Assembly: GCA_021819985.1 (NCBI GenBank)
Contig: JAKAEG010000170.1
Location: 629 to 7,134, forward strand
DNA from: Nitrospirota bacterium
GTDB taxonomy: Bacteria > Nitrospirota > Thermodesulfovibrionia > Thermodesulfovibrionales > JdFR-88
Reading direction: 5' to 3'
Length of the DNA: 6,506 nucleotides
The position numbers and the translations under genes were made by a program. Below, one piece after another: positions 1-5,220 of this stretch. Every line of letters begins with the position of its first letter. Position 1 is the first letter of the stretch. The notes beneath the pieces were generated by a model. The model was not told the origin of the DNA, did not search any database, and saw only the letters and a list, made by a program, of their open reading frames with translations.

Positions 1-457
1 ACTCCCCCCTTTAAGGGAGCGCAAGGAGGACATTCCGGCCCTGGCCGCCTATTTCCTTGAAAAATATAACAAGGAGTTCGGGCGCAGAATCAAAAAGATA
101 AACGATTCCGTCTTCAGGGCCTTCATGGATTACCACTGGCCGGGCAACATAAGACAACTGGAGGCCGTTATCGAAAGGGCCGTGCTCATGTGCGATACGG
201 ATACCATAATGCTATCCGATATCAAGGGGGAATTGAGGAGCCGTAAGACGGACGGGACATTCGATATCGACATACCCGATGAAGGGCTCGTTTTCGATGA
301 CCTGGAAAAGGAACTCCTGCGAAAGGCCATGGCCAAAGCGGGAGGAGTTGCCGCCAAGGCCGCAAAGCTCCTGGGCATGAGCTATAAGACCTTCTGGTAC
401 AGATGGGAGAAGCTTTCTTTAGAAAATTTATCCCCAAAAAAGGAAGGTATTCCCTAA
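1..457 (+). CDS. Sigma-54-dependent transcriptional activator, C-terminal part (5' end outside window)
   Basis: This is the last 151 residues of a bacterial enhancer-binding protein, read in frame from base 2 to the TAA at 455-457. The visible part starts with the LPPLRERKEDIP stretch typical of the end of the AAA+ ATPase core. It continues with the WPGNIRQLEAVIERAV motif (bases about 137-184), which is the sensor II/lid region of this family. After a variable linker comes a Fis-type helix-turn-helix (GGVAAKAAKLLGMSYKTFWYRWEKL, roughly 343-414). Such proteins use ATP to remodel sigma-54 RNA polymerase at -24/-12 promoters. The N-terminal sensory domain, and so the signal, is outside the window. 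A -24/-12-like promoter lies just downstream at 562-577, so the exported-protein genes that follow are plausible targets; that link is inferred. No clear terminator follows the stop. The family call is very secure. Confidence 0.96.
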   Translation, partial: LPPLRERKEDIPALAAYFLEKYNKEFGRRIKKINDSVFRAFMDYHWPGNIRQLEAVIERAVLMCDTDTIMLSDIKGELRSRKTDGTFDIDIPDEGLVFDDLEKELLRKAMAKAGGVAAKAAKLLGMSYKTFWYRWEKLSLENLSPKKEGIP

Positions 458-561
458 ATGAGGATATCTTTTTCTGATCTCTCCCTTTAAAATTTTCTGC
501 TATCCTGATAAAAAAGAGTAAATATAGAGCTTTCCAACCGTACCCATCAAATTTTCACACC

Positions 562-577
562 TGGCACACTTTTTGTT
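562..577 (+). promoter_or_regulatory. Candidate sigma-54 (-24/-12) promoter
   Basis: The sequence reads TGGCAC, then five bases, then TTGTT. The consensus is TGGCACG-N4-TTGCW. The -24 hexamer is perfect and is preceded by the preferred C. The GG at 563-564 and the GT at 575-576 are separated by exactly 10 bases, as required. The one important deviation is T for C in the -12 GC. A start of transcription near 588 would give a leader of about 50 bases to the ATG at 639, with the GGAGG at 621-625 inside it. The adjacent upstream gene is a sigma-54 activator, which raises the likelihood. The activator binding sites were not identified. Confidence 0.62.
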
Positions 578-638
578 ATCAAACACCCGGATATGGTAAA
601 AACCATGATCGGAAGGAACCGGAGGTTAATACGCTAAA

Positions 639-1067
639 ATGAAAAAATTACTGTCTCTGACAATTGCGGCCGTGTTCGCGTTATCACTGGCTGGTGCAAC
701 TCTGGCCCAGGGTGCGGACGTTTCAAATGCCACAGCCCCGGCAAAAAAGGTGATGAAGCATAAAAAAACCTCCAGACGGGCCGCCAGAGCGAGATATGTT
801 ACAGGTGAAGTTACCGCTGTGGATTCAACCGCTGGCACTATTACGGTCAAAGGCAGAAAGGGCGAGGTCCCTCTTGATACGAACGAGAAGACCGTTATCA
901 AGAAAGGCAAGACGAAAATGACCCTTGCCGATATAAAAGCCGGTGACAGGGTTACCGTAAGGTATTCGGAATCCAACGGAAAGAACACCGCGAAAAGCAT
1001 AATCGTCGGCGGCATTATGAAGAAGAACAAAAAGCAAAAAACTAAAAAAGCGGCGCCCAGGTCTTAA
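639..1067 (+). CDS. Exported small protein with basic linker and small beta-rich (DUF5666/OB-like) domain
   Basis: This 142-residue protein of unknown function carries a clear Sec signal peptide (MKKLLSL, hydrophobic core to residue 22, likely cleavage after TLA at 23). A short Ala/Pro linker and a basic stretch (KKVMKHKKTSRRAARAR, residues 36-52) follow. Residues 53-123 (YVTGEVTAVDSTAGTITVKG ... ADIKAGDRVTVRY) have the look of a small beta-barrel of the DUF5666/OB type; this is pattern recognition, not a database hit. The C-terminus is again Lys-rich. The ATG at 639 is supported by the signal peptide and by GGAGG at 621-625, although the 13-base spacing is long. Its two ends resemble the next gene's product, so the two are paralogues with different cores. 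A conserved tail lies out of frame just after the stop. It is probably periplasmic or secreted and transcribed from the sigma-54-like promoter upstream. Confidence 0.85.
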   Translation: MKKLLSLTIAAVFALSLAGATLAQGADVSNATAPAKKVMKHKKTSRRAARARYVTGEVTAVDSTAGTITVKGRKGEVPLDTNEKTVIKKGKTKMTLADIKAGDRVTVRYSESNGKNTAKSIIVGGIMKKNKKQKTKKAAPRS

Positions 1068-1093
1068 AGGCCGCGCCCGCTTCGAATAAATAA
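1065..1093 (+). other. Out-of-frame remnant of the C-terminal tail of the 639-1067 gene
   Basis: Immediately after the codon for the last Ser (1062-1064), the in-frame TAA is followed by DNA that reads AAPASNK-stop in another frame (codons from 1070, TAA at 1091-1093). The neighbouring paralogue ends KSEEAAPASK-stop. The DNA is close to identical too: GCCGCGCCCGCTTC at 1070-1083 against GCCGCTCCCGCTTC in the paralogue. Five bases separate the Ser codon from GCC here, against six in the paralogue, so a single-base deletion explains the shift. The protein has probably lost about nine residues. Confidence 0.7.
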
Positions 1094-1097
1094 AATT

Positions 1098-1117
1098 TTT
1101 TTCAAATTGCTGAAAAA
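1098..1117 (+). repeat. Short A/T-only-type inverted repeat in the intergenic gap
   Basis: TTTTTCA at 1098-1104 and TGAAAAA at 1111-1117 are perfect complements around a six-base loop. The stem has a single G-C pair and no following T run, so it is unlikely to terminate transcription. It sits 12 bases before the Shine-Dalgarno sequence of the next gene. It may simply reflect the A/T-rich spacer. Confidence 0.25.
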
Positions 1118-1129
1118 CTTAAGAAATGA

Positions 1130-1139
1130 AAGGAGGTGA
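1130..1139 (+). promoter_or_regulatory. Full-length Shine-Dalgarno sequence that sets the start at 1147
   Basis: AAGGAGGTGA pairs with the 16S rRNA 3' end over all ten bases. Seven bases separate it from the ATG at 1147, which is ideal. The earlier in-frame ATG at 1126 lies upstream of this site and has no such signal, and it would place extra residues before the MKK of the signal peptide. The strength of the site suggests high expression. Confidence 0.9.
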
Positions 1140-1146
1140 CTATATA

Positions 1147-1404
1147 ATGAAGAAGATTCTCGCTCTGATAATGTCAGTCGTGTTCGCAATGTCTATGGCT
1201 GGCGTAGCCATCGCTTCTGATGCAGGCATGTCCAATGCCCCGGCCGCGAAGACGATGAAGCACAAGAAGGCTAAGAAGGTCAAGAAGGCCAAAAAAGCCA
1301 AAAAAGCCAAAAAGGCCAAGAAAGCCTGGAAGCACGTCAAGAAGGCAAAGAAGGCAAAGAAGGCAGCTCCGAAGTCGGAGGAAGCCGCTCCCGCTTCAAA
1401 ATAA
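1147..1404 (+). CDS. Exported lysine/alanine-rich repeat protein (histone-H1-like tail)
   Basis: This 85-residue protein starts with a signal peptide (MKKILALIMSVVFAMSMAGV, likely cleavage after AIA at residue 23). The predicted mature part is about 62 residues with 25 lysines. Residues 40-73 are nearly all KKA triplets, broken once by WKHV at 61-64. The tail is PKSEEAAPASK, the only acidic patch. Similar Lys-Ala repeats occur in histone-H1-like bacterial proteins and in heparin-binding adhesin tails, where they bind nucleic acids or polyanions. Here the signal peptide argues for a role outside the cytoplasm, such as binding envelope polyanions or extracellular DNA; this is inference. The start was chosen by the perfect Shine-Dalgarno at 1130-1139. 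It lies 79 bases after the paralogue at 639-1067 with no terminator between them, so the two are probably co-transcribed. A strong terminator follows. Confidence 0.85.
   Translation: MKKILALIMSVVFAMSMAGVAIASDAGMSNAPAAKTMKHKKAKKVKKAKKAKKAKKAKKAWKHVKKAKKAKKAAPKSEEAAPASK
1264..1365 (+). repeat. Imperfect 9-base tandem repeat encoding Lys-Lys-Ala
   Basis: About eleven units of AARAARGCN or GTC run through the coding region, interrupted by the codons for WKHV at 1327-1338. The central units are almost identical (AAAAAAGCC), while the last three use GCA for Ala, so the block looks as if it grew by separate expansions on either side of the WKHV insert. Copy number may vary between strains. Confidence 0.85.
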
Positions 1405-1419
1405 TCAAGCCTTAAAAAG

Positions 1420-1454
1420 AAAAAAGGGCCTTTTTTAAAAAAGGCCCTTTTTTT
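1420..1454 (+). terminator. Strong rho-independent terminator, perfect 34-base palindrome
   Basis: Bases 1420-1436 and 1437-1453 are exact reverse complements. The stem consists of an A run, GGGCC and a T run, and the second arm ends in seven T residues (1448-1454). The hairpin would have a small A/T loop at the centre. It lies 15 bases after the stop of the Lys-rich protein gene and closes that unit. The symmetric A and T runs mean it could work in both directions, but no minus-strand gene ends here. Confidence 0.92.
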
Positions 1455-1572
1455 ATTTTCAGCCCGGAATAGGGACAAATAAAATTTATTGGCCTTTCCA
1501 TAATTGAATGCCCCGTGCAATGCGGGCCTATATGCTTGACCGCTTCGGCTCCGATTGATATTATCCATGCAT

Positions 1573-1959
1573 ATGAAACGGATACCTGTGCACCTTTTGT
1601 TCCTTTGGCTTGTCCTGCTTGCCCCTGCAACCGTTTTTGCCCTGACCTCGCGTGACCTTATCAGGCTGAAAAAAGCCGGCGTACCGGAAGACGCGATCAC
1701 GTTAATGCTGAAAAGCGGGTACGCGAACGCGGATGAGGTGATCTCTCTTGAAAAAGCTGGGTTCGGAGAGGAGGCGATAAAGGCTTTTATCCTTTCAAAC
1801 CGCAGGGAAAAAGGTGAGGATGTTTATTCCACAAAAGGACTTGAGGACCTGCAGCCGCCATATCAGATGAATACGGGAAACTGGGCCCCTCTGCCCGGCA
1901 TAAGACTCTTCGTCCTGCCCGGAGGAAACGGAAACCCGCAGGGGAATACGGGAAAATAA
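1573..1959 (+). CDS. Small exported protein with two tandem helical repeats, unknown function
   Basis: This protein of about 128 residues has a signal peptide (MKRIPVHLLFLWLVLLAPATVFA, likely cleavage after residue 23). Two similar helix-turn-helix units follow: residues 28-49 (DLIRLKKAGVPEDAITLMLKSG) and 55-76 (EVISLEKAGFGEEAIKAFILSN), with nine identities in 22 positions. Both carry the I-x-L-x-K-A-G core, a pattern seen in other uncharacterised bacterial envelope proteins. The C-terminal part is Pro/Gly/Asn-rich and ends GNGNPQGNTGK, with no membrane anchor. The start is uncertain: ATG 1573 fits best, ATG 1567 adds two residues, and a TTG at 1555 is less likely. No good Shine-Dalgarno sequence is visible. 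The terminator at 1420-1454 separates it from the previous unit, so it needs its own promoter, which I could not identify with confidence. It converges on nadB with a 12-base gap. Confidence 0.78.
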   Translation: MKRIPVHLLFLWLVLLAPATVFALTSRDLIRLKKAGVPEDAITLMLKSGYANADEVISLEKAGFGEEAIKAFILSNRREKGEDVYSTKGLEDLQPPYQMNTGNWAPLPGIRLFVLPGGNGNPQGNTGK

Positions 1960-1971
1960 AAAGGCTTCAGA

Positions 1972-3528
1972 TCACTCTTTTACGAAGGTGATATGCCTCT
2001 GCCAGTCCCCGGTTTTTTGGGGATAGTCCGAACGGAAATGCGCCCCTACGCTGTTTTTCCTGAGCCTGGCGGCCCGGATGATCAGCGCGGAAATATCTAT
2101 CATGTTTTTCAGCTCTATTTCCCTTCTGGACAGAAAGGAACTTTCTGTAATATAACGCCACCGCCCCAGTTTTTTTTCGGCGTCAATGAGGGAGTCCTCA
2201 TTTCTGAGTATCCCTGCGTTTTGCCACATGAGCCGTCTCAGATCGCCCCTGATCTCATCGTGGGCCGGTATTGAGTGCGGGTGCGCGGGAGGGGGAAAAA
2301 AAGTCTTCTGTTTTTTTAAAACATCTTCGGACCGAAGCGCATCGTCCGCCGCGGACTGGCCTGTCCGTTTGCCGTAGACCAGCCCCTCAAGCAGACTGTT
2401 GCTGGCCAGCCTGTTTGCTCCGTGCACGCCCGTGCATGCCGCTTCGCCCGCAGCAAAGAGCCCTTTTACATTTGTATGGCCCGTGACGTCCGTTTTGACG
2501 CCGCCCATCATGTAATGGGCAGCCGGGCAAACCGGTATCGGCTGCCGCGTGATATCGAACCCGTATTTGAGACAGGTTGAAAAAACACGCGGGAAGCGCC
2601 GTTTCACAAAATCCTCTCCCATGTCTCTTAAGTCCAGGTAAACATGGTCGGCCCCGGTCCTTCCCATTTCCGTGAATATGGCCCTGGATACCACATCCCT
2701 GGGGGCAAGCTCCATATCAGGATGATATCCGGCCATAAAGGGCTTTAGATTTACATTCAAGAGCTTTCCGCCTTCGCCCCGGAGGGCTTCGGTCAGAAGG
2801 AAATGCGGCGCGGAGGGCAGATACAGGCTTGTGGGATGAAACTGCACGAATTCCATGTCCTCAAGCGCGGCCCCTGCCCTGTATGCGGCGGCGTACCCGT
2901 CTCCGGTGGCCACCTGGGGGTTTGTAGTGATCGAATATATCTGGCCAAGCCCGCCTGTCGCAAGCACCGTGGCCCTGGCAAAGACAGCCACAGGTCTCCT
3001 TTCGGAAACAACGATCGCGCCATAACAGACTCCGTCCTCGACTATGAGGTCCTGTGCAAGCGTAAAGGGGAGGCGTTTTATGGAGGAGATGGTCTTTACC
3101 TTATTAATGAGCACGCGCTCAAGCTCTTTGCCCGTAGAATCCCCTCCCGCGTGGAGTATCCTTTTTCTGGAGTGGGCGGCCTCAAGGCCAAAGGCAAGTT
3201 TTTGTTTTTTCCCGGCTTCTGTGTCGAACTCCGCCCCCCAGGAAATAAGCTCCAGTATCCTTTCGGGGCCTTCTTCAACAAGCGCCTTCACGGCCTCTTC
3301 CCTGCACAGGCCGTCTCCAGCCCGGAGCGTGTCCTCATAATGAATGCCCACTTCGTCCTCGTCGCTTAAAGCCACCGCGATACCGCCCTGGGCGTATTCG
3401 GTGCTGCTTTCAGTGGCGACGTCCTTGGTTATAACGGTGACCCGGCCCGCACTGGACAGTTCTATGGCCGCCCTCAGGCCGGCAACTCCGCTTCCTATGA
3501 CAAGAAAATCGGTATGCTCTCTGATCAT
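1972..3528 (-). CDS. nadB: L-aspartate oxidase
   Basis: This cytoplasmic flavoenzyme oxidises L-aspartate to iminoaspartate, the first step of de novo NAD synthesis; quinolinate synthase (NadA) uses the product. The 518 residues are close to the usual length. The FAD-binding Rossmann motif is GSGVAGLRAA (12-21). The flavoprotein signature SSTEYAQGGIAVAL is at 41-54. Family residues that bind substrate or act in catalysis are present: E116, H231 (FHPTS), R277 (APRD), H338 (AAHYMMGG), R373 and S376 (GANRLASNS). The second FAD contact region is GLFAAGEA (356-363), and the C-terminal helical domain is complete. NadB can pass electrons to oxygen or fumarate, which suits aerobic or anaerobic life. 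It is the last visible gene of the minus-strand run, 26 bases after the previous stop. Its leader is A-rich with no clear Shine-Dalgarno. nadA and nadC are not in the window. Only a weak terminator-like T-rich run follows the stop. Confidence 0.96.
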   Translation of the reverse strand: MIREHTDFLVIGSGVAGLRAAIELSSAGRVTVITKDVATESSTEYAQGGIAVALSDEDEVGIHYEDTLRAGDGLCREEAVKALVEEGPERILELISWGAEFDTEAGKKQKLAFGLEAAHSRKRILHAGGDSTGKELERVLINKVKTISSIKRLPFTLAQDLIVEDGVCYGAIVVSERRPVAVFARATVLATGGLGQIYSITTNPQVATGDGYAAAYRAGAALEDMEFVQFHPTSLYLPSAPHFLLTEALRGEGGKLLNVNLKPFMAGYHPDMELAPRDVVSRAIFTEMGRTGADHVYLDLRDMGEDFVKRRFPRVFSTCLKYGFDITRQPIPVCPAAHYMMGGVKTDVTGHTNVKGLFAAGEAACTGVHGANRLASNSLLEGLVYGKRTGQSAADDALRSEDVLKKQKTFFPPPAHPHSIPAHDEIRGDLRRLMWQNAGILRNEDSLIDAEKKLGRWRYITESSFLSRREIELKNMIDISALIIRAARLRKNSVGAHFRSDYPQKTGDWQRHITFVKE

Positions 3529-3554
3529 TTCATTTTTTCAACTTTTTTCTTTTT

Positions 3555-5192
3555 TCACATGGGGCATATTATCTCTCCAAGCATACCCGATAATTTCATG
3601 TTCTCGCCGTAATCCACGGGGCAGTCGACCACCGATACGCCTTTTGTCCTCAGTGCATCCCTGAGTATGGGGCCAAGCTCGCTTTCCTTTTCCACTCTGT
3701 ATGCCTTCGCGTTGAATGCCCCGGCCAGTTTTACTATATCCGGGTTCCCGAAACTGGTAAAGAACTCACTTCCGTACCGGATCCTTTCTTTCCAGCTTAT
3801 GAGGCCGTAACCGCCGTCGTTCCATACAAGGACGGTAAAGGAAAGTCCAAGCCGTGAGGCCGTCTCCAGCTCGGATATGGACATGAGAAATCCCCCGTCG
3901 CCAACCGCGGCAATGACCTTCCTCTCCGGGCAGAGCATCTTTGCGGCAATTGCCGAAGGGATGGCAAACCCCATCGAGGCAAGCCCGTTCGAGATAAGCA
4001 CAGTTCCGGGGCTCATTGCCTCATAGAACCTGGCTATCCAGACCTTGTGCGCCCCCACATCGCTTATAAGCACATCTTTTTTTCCCAGCGCTCCACGCAT
4101 CTCATTGATTATCCTCAAGGGCTTGACCGGCCAGCCGGACAATGCAAGCGGCATGCCTTTTCGTTGCATCTCCTTCAGTTTTATAAAAAATGAAGGATCC
4201 CGTTCCGAATCCGCTCTTGCCCTCAGAAGCTTCGAAAGGGTCAGCTTTATATCGCCGATAAGCTCAAAACTCTGGTAAGCGGCATCGGTTTCGGCCGGAG
4301 TGGCGCTTATGTGTATGACAGGCTTTTCGATTTCACTTCCCTGCCGCCAATAACGGGGGCTGAACTCTACGGGGTCGTACCCTACCGTTATGATCAGGTC
4401 CGTTTTCTCGAACCCGCACGATATGTAATCTTTCTGCTGAAGCCCGACAGTCGATATGAAAAGCTCCTCATCGGAGGAAACAGCTCCCATGGCCATAAAG
4501 GTGGTTGCAAGCGGTATCCGGAATTTTCTTACAAATCTTAAAAGCTCCCTGCTTGCGCCCGCCCTTATCACGCCGCCTCCGGCTATGATTACCGGGTTTT
4601 GCGCCTTCTGTATCATGCCTGCCGCGGCCCTAACCGCCTCTTCCGGGGGCTCCGGATAATTTACCGGAGCAGGGTTCATCGGCCTTTGGGCCCCCGCATC
4701 CATTCCGGCAACGTCCTCCGGAAGCTCGATATGAGTGGGGCCGGGCTTTTCCGTCTGGGCCACCCTGAAGGCCTTTCTTACGATCTCAGGGACGTTTTTG
4801 CCCCCGATGCTGGCGCCCCATTTGGTCACAGGCTTGTATATGGAAAAAATATCGACGTACTGATGGGCCTCCTTGAAAGTCTCCGAGAGGTTCTTCTGCG
4901 CCGTTATGGCCACAAGCGGGGCGAAATCAAGGAAGGCGTCACCGACGCCCAAAAGCATATTTATGGCCCCTGGACCAAGGGTCGAGACACAGACCCCGGG
5001 TTTTCCGGAAAGCCTGCCCCATGCGGCCGCCATGAACGAAGCGCCCCTTTCATCCCTCGTAACAACAAAGTCCAGCTTGCCAGATTCTTTTATGGCGTGC
5101 AACAGTTCCAGGTTTTCCTCGCCCGGCAGGCCGAAGACGTATTGCACACCTTCATTTTCGAGGCATTTTACAAGCAGCTCCGCTATGTTCAT
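3555..5192 (-). CDS. Acetolactate synthase-like thiamine-diphosphate enzyme (catabolic/stand-alone type)
   Basis: This 545-residue enzyme belongs to the ThDP-dependent family that joins two pyruvates to acetolactate and CO2. All three domains are present: N-terminal PYR domain (1-165, FGLPGEENLELL at 20-31), central domain (about 190-325), and C-terminal PP domain. The activating glutamate is E48 in TRDERGASFMA. The Mg/ThDP motif is GDGGF (431-435) to WND (457-459). VVDCPVDYGENMKL near the end resembles the stand-alone AlsS/BudB type, and no small regulatory subunit gene is adjacent. Three family positions are unusual: DERG where HEQG is common, GPGAIN for GPGATN, and ITAQ for ITGQ, so substrate preference could differ. 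It could equally be annotated ilvB-like or alsS-like, and I give no symbol. It lies 28 bases after the HAD gene and 26 before nadB, so it is probably co-transcribed with both. The Shine-Dalgarno sequence is weak. Confidence 0.87.
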   Translation of the reverse strand: MNIAELLVKCLENEGVQYVFGLPGEENLELLHAIKESGKLDFVVTRDERGASFMAAAWGRLSGKPGVCVSTLGPGAINMLLGVGDAFLDFAPLVAITAQKNLSETFKEAHQYVDIFSIYKPVTKWGASIGGKNVPEIVRKAFRVAQTEKPGPTHIELPEDVAGMDAGAQRPMNPAPVNYPEPPEEAVRAAAGMIQKAQNPVIIAGGGVIRAGASRELLRFVRKFRIPLATTFMAMGAVSSDEELFISTVGLQQKDYISCGFEKTDLIITVGYDPVEFSPRYWRQGSEIEKPVIHISATPAETDAAYQSFELIGDIKLTLSKLLRARADSERDPSFFIKLKEMQRKGMPLALSGWPVKPLRIINEMRGALGKKDVLISDVGAHKVWIARFYEAMSPGTVLISNGLASMGFAIPSAIAAKMLCPERKVIAAVGDGGFLMSISELETASRLGLSFTVLVWNDGGYGLISWKERIRYGSEFFTSFGNPDIVKLAGAFNAKAYRVEKESELGPILRDALRTKGVSVVDCPVDYGENMKLSGMLGEIICPM

Positions 5193-5220
5193 AGTATTTT
5201 TCAGCCGCTCGCCTTTTGCG

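Noticed and set aside
461..506. Inverted repeat AGGATA / TATCCT as an activator binding site
   Set aside because: Only six bases per arm separated by 34 bases in A/T-rich DNA; too weak to support as an enhancer site.
1041..1067. Programmed -1 frameshift that would restore the conserved tail of the first paralogue
   Set aside because: A slip at the ACT-AAA-AAA run would lose the shared AAP-R/K-S residues before the stop, and no stimulatory hairpin is evident. A simple one-base deletion near 1065-1069 explains the data better.
1126..1146. Earlier ATG start for the Lys-rich protein
   Set aside because: It lies upstream of the perfect Shine-Dalgarno, which is ideally spaced for the ATG at 1147, and would spoil the signal peptide start.
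1504..1534. Possible sigma-70 promoter (TTGAAT ... TATATG) before the 1573-1959 gene
   Set aside because: The spacing between the two boxes is 19 bases and both boxes are poor matches; not strong enough to annotate.
1140..1700. Long minus-strand reading frame opposite the Lys-rich protein gene
   Set aside because: It is the antisense of the KKA repeat (giving Phe/Leu/Ala runs) and crosses the strong terminator; no ribosome site and no family resemblance.
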